The notes under the pieces: generated by a model
Told to the model about the DNA's origin: nothing
The model's database searches: none
The model's input: only the letters and a program-made list of their open reading frames with translations
Position numbers and translations under genes: made by a program
In this document: positions 44,887-53,988 of the stretch, in pieces
Layout: every line of letters starts with the position of its first letter
How positions within the stretch are numbered: position 1 is the stretch's first letter
Assembly (NCBI GenBank): GCA_963840725.1
Contig: CAWIZY010000025.1
Span: forward strand, 1 to 64,000
Length of the DNA stretch: 64,000 nt
DNA from: CAVWDU01 sp963840725
Lineage (GTDB): Bacteria > Pseudomonadota > Gammaproteobacteria > Pseudomonadales > Halieaceae
Direction of reading: 5' to 3'

Positions 44887-46350
44887 CTATTCGGCTAGAC
44901 CGCCCATCAGTATGTATTTGATCTCGACGTAGTCTTCGATTCCGTACTTGGAGCCTTCTCGACCATTGCCGGACTCTTTCACGCCGCCAAAGGGTGCCAT
45001 TTCATTGGAGATGATGCCTTCATTGATCCCGACGATGCCGTACTCCAGCGCTTCAGCGACACGCCATACCCGGCCGATGTCCCGGGTATAGAAATAGGAC
45101 GCCAGGCCAAACTCGGTGTCGTTGGCCATCGCAATGGCCTCCGCTTCAGTTGAGAAACGGATGACAGGCGCGACAGGACCGAATATTTCGTTGCGAAATA
45201 CCGACATACTGGCGTCTACTTCGGTCAGAATCGTAGGCTGGTAGAAACAATCGCCCAGTTCGTGCGCAGCACCACCCAGAGCCACTTTCGCGCCAGCGGC
45301 CACCGATGTCTTCACCAGCTGGTCCACATCTCGCACCGCTCCACTGTTGACCAGCGGACCAATAGTGACGCCTTCGCGCATGCCATCACCGACGGTTAAC
45401 GCTGCCGTAGCCGCCACCAGTTTTTCGACAAATTCTTCGTACACCGATTCCTGCACCAGCAGGCGATTGGAACAGACGCAGGTTTGTCCCGCATTGCGGT
45501 ACTTGGAGATAAGGGCACCCTGCACGGCGGCATCAATATCCGCGTCCTCAAAGACAATAAACGGGGCGTTGCCACCCAGTTCCATCGAGGTTTTCTTCAT
45601 GGTTTGCGCGCACTGTTCCACCAGCTTCTTGCCAACCGGCGTGGACCCGGTGAATGTCAGCTTACGAACCAGGGGGTTGGAGGTCAGCTCGCCGCCAATA
45701 GGGCCAGAGCTGCCGGCCACAACGTTGACAACGCCGGGAGGAATTCCTGCGCGATCGGCCAGTTCAGCCATTGCCAACGCGGAGAGCGGCGTCTCTGTTG
45801 CCGGCTTGATAACGATGCTGCAGCCCGCCGCAAGCGCTGGCGCGGCTTTGCGGGCTATCATTGCATTGGGAAAATTCCAGGGAGTAATAGCCGCGACGAC
45901 GCCAACAGGTTGCTTGATACAGACAATCCGCCGATCAGCGGAAGGCCCTGGTATGACATCGCCATCGATGCGTTTGGCTTCTTCGCCGAACCACTCTACG
46001 AAGGCAGCGCCATAAGCCACTTCGCCGCGAGACTCTGCCAATGGCTTGCCCTGTTCTGCCGTCATGATGCGTGCCAGGTCCTCCTGGTGTGTCATCATTA
46101 ACTCAAACCAGCTGCGCAAAAAACCCGAGCGCGTCTTGGCGGGTAGCAGCTTCCAGGTATCCATGGCCCGGGCGGCGGCTGCGATGGCCCGCGCTGTCTC
46201 AGGCGCAGCGACCTTGCTCACCGTCGCAACCGGCTGGCCATCCACTGGGTTGCTCACGGTAAATGTTTCGCCGCTATCTGCATCGATCCATTGGCCATCG
46301 ATATAGGCCTGGTGCTTTAGCAGGCCGGTGTCGGTTAATTCAAGGCTCAT
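44887..46350 (-). CDS. gabD: NAD(P)-dependent succinate-semialdehyde dehydrogenase
   Basis: This 487-aa aldehyde dehydrogenase oxidises succinate semialdehyde to succinate. Family motifs are ITPWNFPNAMIARKAAPALAAG, FTGSTPVGKKLVEQ, the general-base Glu in MELGGNAPFIVFEDAD, and the nucleophile Cys in NAGQTCVCSNRLLVQ. The GGVKESGNGREGSKYGIEDY C-terminus is typical of GabD. No gabT lies nearby. The substrate is inferred from similarity within a large family. Confidence 0.87.
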   Translation of the reverse strand: MSLELTDTGLLKHQAYIDGQWIDADSGETFTVSNPVDGQPVATVSKVAAPETARAIAAAARAMDTWKLLPAKTRSGFLRSWFELMMTHQEDLARIMTAEQGKPLAESRGEVAYGAAFVEWFGEEAKRIDGDVIPGPSADRRIVCIKQPVGVVAAITPWNFPNAMIARKAAPALAAGCSIVIKPATETPLSALAMAELADRAGIPPGVVNVVAGSSGPIGGELTSNPLVRKLTFTGSTPVGKKLVEQCAQTMKKTSMELGGNAPFIVFEDADIDAAVQGALISKYRNAGQTCVCSNRLLVQESVYEEFVEKLVAATAALTVGDGMREGVTIGPLVNSGAVRDVDQLVKTSVAAGAKVALGGAAHELGDCFYQPTILTEVDASMSVFRNEIFGPVAPVIRFSTEAEAIAMANDTEFGLASYFYTRDIGRVWRVAEALEYGIVGINEGIISNEMAPFGGVKESGNGREGSKYGIEDYVEIKYILMGGLAE

Positions 46351-46472
46351 AGTTGGGTTCTCTTACCAATTATTGGAGTGCGCCCCGGGGGCTCAGGCAA
46401 TACAGTGTAGGCAATGCATTGAACCTTGCCCACCGGAAAATCGTTTCGACTGATCTGGCGACAATGCGGCCG

Positions 46473-47486
46473 CTAGTCTGTGTCGCTCTGTCGCCTGCGT
46501 TTACTGAGACCGTATTTGCGGACCATGCCCCGCAACTGGTGATAACTGAGACCCAGATGAGTTGCGGTACGCTTTTGATTGTAGGCATGGGCGACCAGCG
46601 CCTGTTCCAGCAGCTGGCGTTCTATGGCTGCCATCTGCCCCGCAAAGTCCAGTTCTGTTGAGGGCTCCGTTTGGTCGGCTATAGGGGTGAGTGTGTTTGT
46701 GGCGGGCGCAGAATAGGGCGACTTGAATGGATCAATTACGATGCTCGCCACCGGCTCTTCGGGATTCCCCCAGCGGTAAATTGATCGCTCAACGGCGTTT
46801 TTCAACTCCCTCACGTTGCCGGGCCAGCGGTGCTCGCGCAGTGCCTGCAAGGCGTCAGGGGTGAACCCCGGGAACAGTTCCCAGCCTAACTCCGCACACC
46901 ACTGAACTGCAAAATGGTCGGCGAGTTCCTCGATGTCCTCTGGCCGCTCGTGCAGCGCGGGCAGGTGCACTACGTCAAAACTGAGTCGATCCAGAAGATC
47001 CCGTCGAAATTCGCCCGCTGCGGCCTGCTGACGCAGGTCGGTATTGGTCGCGGCAATGATCCGGACGTCGACCTGCAAGGTCTTTTGTCCGCCTAAACGT
47101 TCAAATTCTCCATACTCCACCAGCCGCAGGAGTTTTTCCTGTAAGCGCAGCGACATGGTGCCCAACTCATCCAGGAACAAGGAGCCCCCATCAGCGCGTT
47201 CGAAGCGACCCTGACGGGCCTGGGTAGCCCCGGTAAACGCGCCCGGCTCGTGACCAAAGAGTTCAGACTCCAGTAGGGGTTCGGCCAACGCAGCGCAGTT
47301 GATCTTGATCAGTGGAGCGCCCCAGCGTGGGGAAAGATAGTGAAGCCGATCTGCAGCCAATTCCTTGCCTGTGCCACGCTCGCCGATTATCAGCACCGGA
47401 CGATTGATGGGCGCCAGTCGAGAGATCTCACCAAGCGCCAGAGCGAGCGCCGCAGAGTTGCCGATAATGGTTTCGCGATTCCTCAT
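46473..47486 (-). CDS. pspF: Phage shock protein operon activator PspF
   Basis: This 337-aa sigma-54-dependent AAA+ activator has no N-terminal receiver, as expected for PspF. Walker A is GERGTGKELAADRLHYLS. The sigma-54 contact loop is GAFTGA, and Walker B is GGSLFLDE. The C-terminal Fis-type HTH is HLGLSYHQLRGMVRKYGL. It is normally inhibited by PspA. It is divergent from the psp operon with the sigma-54 promoter between them. Confidence 0.93.
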   Translation of the reverse strand: MRNRETIIGNSAALALALGEISRLAPINRPVLIIGERGTGKELAADRLHYLSPRWGAPLIKINCAALAEPLLESELFGHEPGAFTGATQARQGRFERADGGSLFLDELGTMSLRLQEKLLRLVEYGEFERLGGQKTLQVDVRIIAATNTDLRQQAAAGEFRRDLLDRLSFDVVHLPALHERPEDIEELADHFAVQWCAELGWELFPGFTPDALQALREHRWPGNVRELKNAVERSIYRWGNPEEPVASIVIDPFKSPYSAPATNTLTPIADQTEPSTELDFAGQMAAIERQLLEQALVAHAYNQKRTATHLGLSYHQLRGMVRKYGLSKRRRQSDTD

Positions 47487-47558
47487 GAGGTAAATATAGC
47501 CTTAATGCGTAGGCGAGAAAAACTCACTATAGGTAAACTGCGCGCAAAAATCCTATAT

Positions 47559-47636
47559 TTTTGAAACTCAAAACCTTGAAAATCCAATATAATCTTTAAA
47601 AAACAATAGGATACGGATATTGGCACGAAATCTGTA
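47559..47636 (+). promoter_or_regulatory. psp control region: candidate PspF site and sigma-54 promoter
   Basis: TGGCACG aaat cTGtA at 47621-47636 matches the -24/-12 sigma-54 consensus with one change in each half of the -12 box. Upstream, an inverted repeat TTTTGA aac TCAAAA (47559-47573) in an A/T-rich stretch is a candidate PspF enhancer, and the A/T-rich spacer could bind IHF. The element drives the psp genes away from pspF. Confidence 0.7.
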
Positions 47637-47712
47637 TTACTACAGCCATGCACCCACAAGAGGTGCGAATGACAAATCGGGCCGATAAGGCCCACTGGCA
47701 GGGAGTCTCATT

Positions 47713-47892
47713 GTGGCAGCTTTGGAGGAGAGGTTTCTGATTTACACGGCGCTGCTGGTGGTATGCGCGACCAGCGGCGCGTTTCTGGGCCTGACGGCCT
47801 GCATCTGTAGCTTTGTGCAAGTCGCTGCAGTTATAGAGCTTGTTTACTGGTTTGCTTTTCGTGTCGTTGGCACGGCCGCGAACGTAAAGTAA
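47713..47892 (+). CDS. Putative small two-helix membrane protein at the head of the psp operon
   Basis: This 59-aa ORF starts at GTG with AGGGAG 8 bp upstream and ends 22 bp before pspA. It has two hydrophobic stretches (about residues 9-33 and 37-52, e.g. IYTALLVVCATSGAFLGLTA). An overlapping ATG ORF (47669-47740, 23 codons, with an AGAGG site) would fuse to it in frame if one T were added to the TTT at 47734-47736. That would give about 73 aa with a basic, Trp-containing N-terminus. Either form would be made from the sigma-54 promoter. Not recognised as PspD, PspE or PspG. Confidence 0.5.
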   Translation: MAALEERFLIYTALLVVCATSGAFLGLTACICSFVQVAAVIELVYWFAFRVVGTAANVK

Positions 47893-47914
47893 TTATTCTT
47901 AAAGGAGAGTAATC

Positions 47915-48595
47915 ATGGGTATTTTTTCCCGTATGACAGATATCATTAATTCAAACCTCAACTCCCTGCTTGACCAGGCAGAGGACCCGGACAAGATGAT
48001 TCGCCTGATTATTCAGGAGATGGAAGATACACTGGTGGAAGTCAGAAGTTCCTCTGCCCGGGTATTGGCAGATCGCAAGGCTGCCGCGCGCCGGCTGGAG
48101 CGTGTTATTGAGGACGCAGAGAGCTGGGAAAACAAAGCCAGGCTGGCAATCAGCAAGGGCCGTGAGGACCTGGCGCGGGGCGCATTGCAGGAAAAGCGAG
48201 CGATCGAGGACGAGGTGGCTGCGGTGGAGGCCGAGCTGAAGGCGACCGACGAGCATATTGAGCAGCTCGACGGCGAAGTGGGCCAGTTACAGCAGAAGCT
48301 GGACGATGCCCGCGCGAAGCAGAAGGCCCTGGTGATGCGCAGCAAAACAGTTGAATCGCGCATCAAGGTGAAGCGCCAGGTGCACCGGGAGGCGTTGGAT
48401 GATGCTTTCCAGCGTTTCGATCGGTTTGAGCGACGCATGGACAACATGGAAGGCCAACTGGAATCCATGGACCTCGGTCGCGATGTCACACCGGACCTGG
48501 CCGCAGAGATCGACTCCCTGGCCGTGGACGAGCAGATCAACGAGGAGCTGGACCGTCTCAAGGCGGAAATGTCCGGCACCAAAGACCAGGGGTGA
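47915..48595 (+). CDS. pspA: Phage shock protein A
   Basis: This 226-aa PspA/IM30 protein is almost wholly helical coiled coil. It starts MGIFSRMTDIINSNLNSLLD, an amphipathic membrane-binding helix. EDPDKMIRLIIQEMEDTLVEVR and the QKLDDARAKQKALVMRSK region follow. It binds and inhibits PspF and oligomerises on stressed membranes. A strong AAAGGAG site is present. It is followed closely by pspB and pspC. Confidence 0.96.
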   Translation: MGIFSRMTDIINSNLNSLLDQAEDPDKMIRLIIQEMEDTLVEVRSSSARVLADRKAAARRLERVIEDAESWENKARLAISKGREDLARGALQEKRAIEDEVAAVEAELKATDEHIEQLDGEVGQLQQKLDDARAKQKALVMRSKTVESRIKVKRQVHREALDDAFQRFDRFERRMDNMEGQLESMDLGRDVTPDLAAEIDSLAVDEQINEELDRLKAEMSGTKDQG

Positions 48596-48675
48596 ATGTG
48601 TCCGCGAGACTGTATTGGCTGATAATCAACACACTGGCGGCCAGCATGTATTTGCATGTGCCGCCCAAGGATTGA
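48592..48675 (+). CDS. Possible 27-aa membrane peptide between pspA and pspB
   Basis: A GTG overlapping the pspA stop (GTGA) opens a 27-codon frame, with hydrophobic residues 6-20 (RLYWLIINTLAASMYLHV). It ends 4 bp before the pspB ATG. Its start-stop coupling and its fit of the whole gap suggest translation, but the length allows chance. No homolog was recognised. Confidence 0.3.
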   Translation: MNVSARLYWLIINTLAASMYLHVPPKD

Positions 48676-48679
48676 GTTG

Positions 48680-48937
48680 ATGGAAATTTGGGAATTTATG
48701 TTCGTGCCGACCATATTGTTTATGGTCGTAGTAATGCCGGTCTGGCTCACCATGCACTATCGCAGCGTGAATCGCTCGGCCCGAAGCCTGACGGAAGAGG
48801 ACCGGGAATCGATAGAGCAAATGCTGGAGACCGTTGATGAGCTCACCGAGCGCATCGGCACATTGGAATCGATATTGGAGGCTGATCATCCGGATTGGCG
48901 CCAACAGGCCACCCGCCGAGCGCGGGGAGGAGAGTAG
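48680..48937 (+). CDS. pspB: Phage shock protein B
   Basis: This 85-aa inner-membrane protein has one N-terminal helix (MEIWEFMFVPTILFMVVVMP) and a cytoplasmic coiled coil (ESIEQMLETVDELTERIGTLE) ending in DHPDWR, typical of PspB. It works with PspC to release PspA from PspF under membrane stress. Confidence 0.93.
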   Translation: MEIWEFMFVPTILFMVVVMPVWLTMHYRSVNRSARSLTEEDRESIEQMLETVDELTERIGTLESILEADHPDWRQQATRRARGGE

Positions 48938-48939
48938 TC

Positions 48940-49458
48940 ATGGAGCAATTTCGCGATCGCAAACAGCGTCGGGCAGCGCACCGGTCAGACAGTGCTCGCT
49001 TCAAAGAGAGGCGGCGGGCCGGCTGGGGTATGAACCTCTATCGGAACACGCGGGATGGGAAGCTCGGCGGTGTAGCGGCCGGCCTTGCAGACCACTGGGA
49101 TATCGCTCCCTGGGTGGTGCGCTTGATGTGGTTCGGTGCGTTTTTGTTTACCGGCATGCTGGCCGTCTGGGCCTACCTCGGCGCATGGATGCTGCTGGCT
49201 CCGAGGCCCCGGCGCCAGGCCGCTGCAGCGGCTTATAATGATGAGCCCGTCTATGAAGAGGTACCGGTAGATATGGAGTATGACGAGCGGTACCACAAAT
49301 ACAGGCCTCGCAAAGTATTTCGCTACAGTGATAACAGTAGTGTCCGTCTGCGACGCGCCCGAGATCGCCTTGACGCCGCACTCGCGCGAGTGGAAGACAT
49401 GGAGTCCTATGTGACCTCGCGTCAGTATAATTTGAATAAAGAGTTTTCCAGACTCTGA
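48940..49458 (+). CDS. pspC: Phage shock protein C
   Basis: This 172-aa protein starts 2 bp after pspB with a GGGGAGGAGA site. The PspC domain (about residues 30-90) shows LYRNTRDGKLGGVAAGLADH, DIAPWVVRLMWF and a membrane helix. A cytoplasmic coiled-coil tail (about 135-172, LRRARDRLDAALARVEDMES) follows. A charged N-terminal extension of about 28 residues is longer than in E. coli. It senses secretin or membrane stress with PspB. Confidence 0.92.
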   Translation: MEQFRDRKQRRAAHRSDSARFKERRRAGWGMNLYRNTRDGKLGGVAAGLADHWDIAPWVVRLMWFGAFLFTGMLAVWAYLGAWMLLAPRPRRQAAAAAYNDEPVYEEVPVDMEYDERYHKYRPRKVFRYSDNSSVRLRRARDRLDAALARVEDMESYVTSRQYNLNKEFSRL

Positions 49459-49468
49459 AGTAACGCCG

Positions 49469-49510
49469 CCCGGGGCTGGCTAAACCGTGATCCAGTGAGC
49501 AGGCCCCGGG
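49469..49510 (+). other. GC-rich stem-loop after the psp operon
   Basis: CCCGGGGC (49469-49476) and GCCCCGGG (49503-49510) form an 8-bp stem. An additional CTGG/CCAG pair lies inside the loop. It begins 10 bp after the pspC stop. There is no T-run, so it may be a rho-type or stability element for the psp mRNA rather than a classic terminator. Confidence 0.45.
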
Positions 49511-49612
49511 TATTTGCCGGGCAGTATAGGGGCGGGGACTTTGCGAGGAGGTTAATCTCCGCTATCCTGACTTGATTGCAGTTCAAAATGCCTGCGACGG
49601 GAATAAAAACAT

Positions 49613-50419
49613 ATGGCAGCGCAGATACCTGAGGCACCCGAGAGGGCTATTCCGGAGTATACGGATCCTTATGTGCCTCCACCCAGCGCGTTTCTGGCAC
49701 TCACTGAGGCGCATCGCGCATTGGGTGAACTGATCTCGCTGCGAATTACCCGCCGGTTATTGAACCGGGCGCCGATGGGCGATGGGCATCCGGTAATGGT
49801 GCTGCCGGGATTCATGGCTAGCGATGGCTACAATGCGGCCTTTCGCCGCTTTCTGGGCAAGCGCAGCTACTCCGTTCACGGCTGGGGTCTGGGCCGTAAC
49901 CTGGGGCCCAGGGATGGGGTGCTTGAGGCTCTTGAACAGCGGATTATTGAACTCTCTGAGCATTATCAGGGCCCCATCTCACTGATCGGTCACAGTCTTG
50001 GCGGTATTTTCGCTCGGGAGATCGCGCGTCGGTTTCCGGACCGGGTTCGGCAGGTTATCTCGCTGGGCAGCCCGTTCGGAGAGGGACGTATGAGTGCCTC
50101 GATTCCAGCCAGACTCTTTATTGCACTCAATCCGGTGGAGGAACTGCCGATCGAACAGGACATACTGCCAGTGGCGCCCCCGGTGCCAACGACCGCTGTT
50201 TATTCCCGCGGTGACGGTATTGTCAATTGGCAGACGACGGTGCAAGTCAATGGCCACGAGGAAACCCAGAGTATCCGGGTGCGTGGCAGCCATTGCGGAA
50301 TGACCCTCAATCCGACGATCTGGTTTTTGGTGGCTGAACGTCTGGCACAGCCATTGGGTGAGTGGCAGCCTTTTGAGGCGGAGAGTTGGTCGCGGCTGCT
50401 CTACCCCAGAGTGCACTGA
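49613..50419 (+). CDS. Alpha/beta hydrolase (esterase/lipase-like)
   Basis: This 268-aa soluble protein has no signal peptide. It has an oxyanion strand (MVLPGFMASDG), the nucleophile elbow ISLIGHSLGGIFARE, an acid in YSRGDGIVNW, and a His in RVRGSHCGMTLNP. The fold resembles triacylglycerol-lipase-like hydrolases. Substrate unknown. It converges on fghA. Confidence 0.8.
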   Translation: MAAQIPEAPERAIPEYTDPYVPPPSAFLALTEAHRALGELISLRITRRLLNRAPMGDGHPVMVLPGFMASDGYNAAFRRFLGKRSYSVHGWGLGRNLGPRDGVLEALEQRIIELSEHYQGPISLIGHSLGGIFAREIARRFPDRVRQVISLGSPFGEGRMSASIPARLFIALNPVEELPIEQDILPVAPPVPTTAVYSRGDGIVNWQTTVQVNGHEETQSIRVRGSHCGMTLNPTIWFLVAERLAQPLGEWQPFEAESWSRLLYPRVH

Positions 50420-50431
50420 AAAGTCTGCCGC

Positions 50432-51319
50432 TTAGCTTGCGGCGAGCTTGAGCTCATGGGCGTGAAAGCCGATGTGACTGCCCACGAAGCTGGCAATAAA
50501 GAAATAGCTGTGGTCGTAACCGGGTTGGCGTCTGATGGTTGCCTGGAATCCGCGCTCGTCGCAGGCTTCTTCCAATAGTTCGGTACGCAGTTGGTGCTCC
50601 AGAAACTCGTCCGCCTCACCCTGGTCTACCAGTATCGGCAGTTGAACCTCGGCCTTGCGAATGAGTTCACAGCTGTCATGATCACGCCAGACTGATGGAT
50701 CACTCCCCAGATATTGACCCAGAGCCTTTTCACCCCAGGGGCAGCGACTCGGCGATGCGATCGGCGCCAGAGCTGACACGGAACTGTAGCGGTGCGGATT
50801 TTTCAGGGCAATGGTCAACGCTCCGTGGCCTCCCATGGAGTGACCGAATATCGAACGCAGGTTTGCGTCCGCCGGGAAGTTCTCTTCAACCAATGCCGGC
50901 AGCTCCTCCACGATGTAGTCGTACATCCGGTAGTGCTGGTTCCAGGGCGCTTCTGTGGCGTTGACATAGAATCCCGCCCCGAGACCAAAATCCCAGGCAG
51001 CATCGGGATCATCCGGTACGCCTTCCCCTCGTGGACTGGTATCCGGACAGACAATACCGAGGCCGAGTTCTGCCGCATACCGCTGTGCACCCGCTTTCTG
51101 CACGAAGTTCTCGTCGGTGCAGGTTAATCCCGACAGCCAGTACAGCATGGGTACTTTGCCAATTGCGGCCTGAGGAGGGAGGTAGACTGAGAAATTCATG
51201 TCGCAGTCCAGGCTGGCCGATCGGTGGCGCACACGCAATTGACGGCCTTCGAAACAGCGGTGCTCAGACAAGGTCTCCAATGCTGCTTTGGGCTTTGGCT
51301 TGGGTTTGGGCTTACGCAT
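50432..51319 (-). CDS. fghA: S-formylglutathione hydrolase
   Basis: This 295-aa esterase-D-family enzyme releases formate and glutathione in formaldehyde detoxification. The catalytic Ser is in FGHSMGGHGALTIAL, the Asp in ILVDQGEADEFL, and the His in PGYDHSYFFIASF. YWLSGLTCTDENFVQKAG is a family mark. An unusual Lys/Pro repeat (KPKPKPK) opens the protein. No glutathione-dependent formaldehyde dehydrogenase gene is beside it; the 273 bp upstream to 51592 show no clear element. Confidence 0.92.
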   Translation of the reverse strand: MRKPKPKPKPKAALETLSEHRCFEGRQLRVRHRSASLDCDMNFSVYLPPQAAIGKVPMLYWLSGLTCTDENFVQKAGAQRYAAELGLGIVCPDTSPRGEGVPDDPDAAWDFGLGAGFYVNATEAPWNQHYRMYDYIVEELPALVEENFPADANLRSIFGHSMGGHGALTIALKNPHRYSSVSALAPIASPSRCPWGEKALGQYLGSDPSVWRDHDSCELIRKAEVQLPILVDQGEADEFLEHQLRTELLEEACDERGFQATIRRQPGYDHSYFFIASFVGSHIGFHAHELKLAAS

Positions 51320-51592
51320 AGTGTCTCGCTCTTGGGCCTGCTCGTTGGGTGGGTAAAGATCCGGGGCCTGAGCCTTTGGAGGTTCCTGCCATTCACTTTA
51401 TTGCCGTACTCTGCGGACCAAAAAGTATACCCATGGCTTGGGTTGGCGCAAGCTTTTGCATTAGTCTGCGGTACGGGCTGTCCCTTTCAGTCAGGCAATG
51501 TAGATCAGTTAATAGGACTCCGGTTATTTAATCATCATGATAAACAACGACATTGAGCGCTGTTGTGACGGCCACCCCGGGGCGCCGGTGTA

Positions 51593-52822
51593 ATGTTGCG
51601 TCGGATATGGTTGGCTTTTTTCGCCATAGCATTCCTCAGCGGCCTCTACCAATGGCTGCTGTTGGGGGATGCTGAGGTATTCCAGCGAATGGTAACGGCC
51701 ATGTTTGAGATGGCAGGTCTTTCGGTGGATCTGGCGATCGGCCTCGTCGGACTTATGGCTCTGTGGCTTGGCGTAGTGGGGGTGGGCGAAGCCAGTGGTC
51801 TTGTTGATCGATTGGCACGAACCCTGTCGCCTCTCTTCACGCGTCTGATGCCGGGCGTGCCAGCGGGTGACCCGGCTATCTCCTCCATGACGCTCAACCT
51901 GTCAGCAAATATTCTCGGCCTGGACAATGCGGCGACGCCACTGGGTATCAAGGCGATGCAGGATTTGCAGCGCCTGAATCCAAATCCCGAAGTAGCCACC
52001 GATGCCCAGATATTGTTTTTGGTGCTCAATACCTCATCAGTAACGCTCTTTCCCGTCACGATCCTGCTGTACCGGGCCCAGTTGGGGGCGCCCGATCCCG
52101 CCGCGGTGTTTTTGCCCATACTGATAGCCACGAGTTGCTCAACGCTGGCCGGGTTGCTGGTCACGGCCAGGGTGCAGCGCATCCGGCTGTGGGATAGCGT
52201 TGTGCTGGGGTCTTTGGGTGCCGCGTTTGCGGTGTTGTTGGCGCTGGTGGGCTGGCTGGCCACACTCAGCGCGCAAGAGCTGCAACGTCAATCCAGTCTG
52301 CTCAGCAATCTGCTGATTTTTGCTCTGATTATGTTATTCCTGGTCACAGCTCACCGTCGCGGCGTGGATGTTTACGAGTCTTTTATTGGCGGGGCGAGGC
52401 AGGGTTTCGAGACCGCCATTGGTATTATTCCGTATCTGCTGGCTATGCTGGTGGCCATCGGTGTGTTCCGCGCCAGCGGCGCGCTGGATCTGCTGTTGGA
52501 GTCGGTCCGATTTCTGGTCAATAGGGGCGGCTGGGACAATCGATGGGTGGACGCGATGCCCACGGCTTTGATCAAGCCTTTGTCCGGCTCTGGCGCGCGA
52601 GCCATGATGATCGATACCATGAATACTTTTGGCGTGGATTCATTTCAAGGGCGCCTGGCAGCGACACTGCAAGGTTCGACAGAAACCACGTTCTATGTAC
52701 TCGCGGTTTATTTTGGTTCGGTAGGAATCCGTCATCCGCGTTATGCACTGGCCTGCGGTCTGGCGGCAGATTTTGCCGGCATCATTGCTGCTATAGTAGT
52801 GGCCTACTGGTTTTATGGCTGA
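51593..52822 (+). CDS. SpmA/SpmB-type nucleoside-recognition membrane protein (fused)
   Basis: This 409-aa polytopic membrane protein has about ten hydrophobic helices. The N-terminal half is SpmA-like (MTLNLSANILGLDNAATPLGIKAM) and the C-terminal half SpmB-like (FIGGARQGFETAIGIIPYLLAMLVAIGVFR, then GSTETTFYVLAVYFGSVGI). In Bacillus these are separate spore-maturation proteins. In Gram-negatives the fused form is common and of unknown transport role. Confidence 0.85.
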   Translation: MLRRIWLAFFAIAFLSGLYQWLLLGDAEVFQRMVTAMFEMAGLSVDLAIGLVGLMALWLGVVGVGEASGLVDRLARTLSPLFTRLMPGVPAGDPAISSMTLNLSANILGLDNAATPLGIKAMQDLQRLNPNPEVATDAQILFLVLNTSSVTLFPVTILLYRAQLGAPDPAAVFLPILIATSCSTLAGLLVTARVQRIRLWDSVVLGSLGAAFAVLLALVGWLATLSAQELQRQSSLLSNLLIFALIMLFLVTAHRRGVDVYESFIGGARQGFETAIGIIPYLLAMLVAIGVFRASGALDLLLESVRFLVNRGGWDNRWVDAMPTALIKPLSGSGARAMMIDTMNTFGVDSFQGRLAATLQGSTETTFYVLAVYFGSVGIRHPRYALACGLAADFAGIIAAIVVAYWFYG

Positions 52823-52871
52823 CTTGCAATAGTATGAAGCCCTTGCAAATCGCGTCCGGAGGATTGAGTCG

Positions 52872-53882
52872 ATGACCGAACATTCAGTATTGGCTACTTT
52901 CCTGCTGCCTATCGCCCAGGCCCTGAGACACTATGGCATCGATGCGATGGCCGTGATCGAAGACGTGGGCATCGATCCTGCCAGCACCGTAAATGCGGAT
53001 CGACGAATTCCGGCGAGTGCCATGCAACGGCTATGGGGTCGATGTGTTGATCTCAGTGGCGATGAGGCCTTTGGCCTGGTCGCCGCGGAGCAACTGCAGC
53101 CCCAGGTGCTGCATGGCCTGGGCCTTGCCTGGCTCTCCAGTGACTCAATATACGACGGACTCAAGCGCAATGTGCGTTTCAGCAAGCTCATGAATACCGG
53201 TGTCGAGCTGCGTTTGATCGAAAATGATGATCTCGTAGAAGTGTCTTTGGGTCCGCCGGTGCGGGATGAGGACTTTGTTTTTGCGAGTCGCGATTTCTCC
53301 GTCGCTCTGTTGCTGCGGATGTGCCGTTTGACCCTGGGTGAGTTCATCGCGCCGCTGCGTATTGACATGGAGAGGCCTGGCCCTGAAGACCCGGAGCGCT
53401 GGGAATATATGCTGGCGACTCACGTCAGTTTTGCCTGTGACAAGGCGCAGGTGGTGTTCGTAAAGTCGGATATTACCGAACAATTGGCCACCGGTGATCC
53501 AGCACTGGCGCGGGTTAATGATGAGCAAACGCAGGCACACCTGGACAGTTTTCTGAATGACTCGATTACTCGCGATGTGGTTGATCAGATCGTCCAGACG
53601 CTGCCTGACGGACCGCCCAGCCAGCAGCAGATCGCAAAGGCCCTGCACGTCAGTAACAGGACCCTGCAGCGGCGGCTGAAAAGTGAGGGCACCAGTTTTA
53701 TGGATTTGTTGCAAGACACCCGCCTGCAGTTGGCCCGGAAGTACCTTGGTCAGCGCAATCGCTCAGTCGTCGAAACCGCGTATATGCTGGGGTTTTCGGA
53801 ACCCAGCACCTTTTCTCGAGCGTTCAAACGCTGGACCGGTCGCGCCCCGGCGGAGTACCGAGAGCGACCGCAGCAACCCTGA
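52872..53882 (+). CDS. AraC family transcriptional regulator
   Basis: This 336-aa regulator has an N-terminal ligand-binding domain of the arabinose-binding/OruR type (about residues 20-205). The C-terminal AraC-type double HTH (about 235-332) shows IAKALHVSNRTLQRRLKSEG and VVETAYMLGFSEPSTFSRAFKRWTG. The target genes and effector are unknown. It stands between the SpmAB fusion gene and two unknown small genes. Confidence 0.9.
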   Translation: MTEHSVLATFLLPIAQALRHYGIDAMAVIEDVGIDPASTVNADRRIPASAMQRLWGRCVDLSGDEAFGLVAAEQLQPQVLHGLGLAWLSSDSIYDGLKRNVRFSKLMNTGVELRLIENDDLVEVSLGPPVRDEDFVFASRDFSVALLLRMCRLTLGEFIAPLRIDMERPGPEDPERWEYMLATHVSFACDKAQVVFVKSDITEQLATGDPALARVNDEQTQAHLDSFLNDSITRDVVDQIVQTLPDGPPSQQQIAKALHVSNRTLQRRLKSEGTSFMDLLQDTRLQLARKYLGQRNRSVVETAYMLGFSEPSTFSRAFKRWTGRAPAEYRERPQQP

Positions 53883-53988
53883 ATAACCGACAGCCCTGTC
53901 GGCTGCCGCCATGCGACTGACGGCTTTTGCCATGTTCGCAGCTATGCTCCCCGGCTACAGTGGTCTTCTGTGAACAGAGGAGGTCAAA

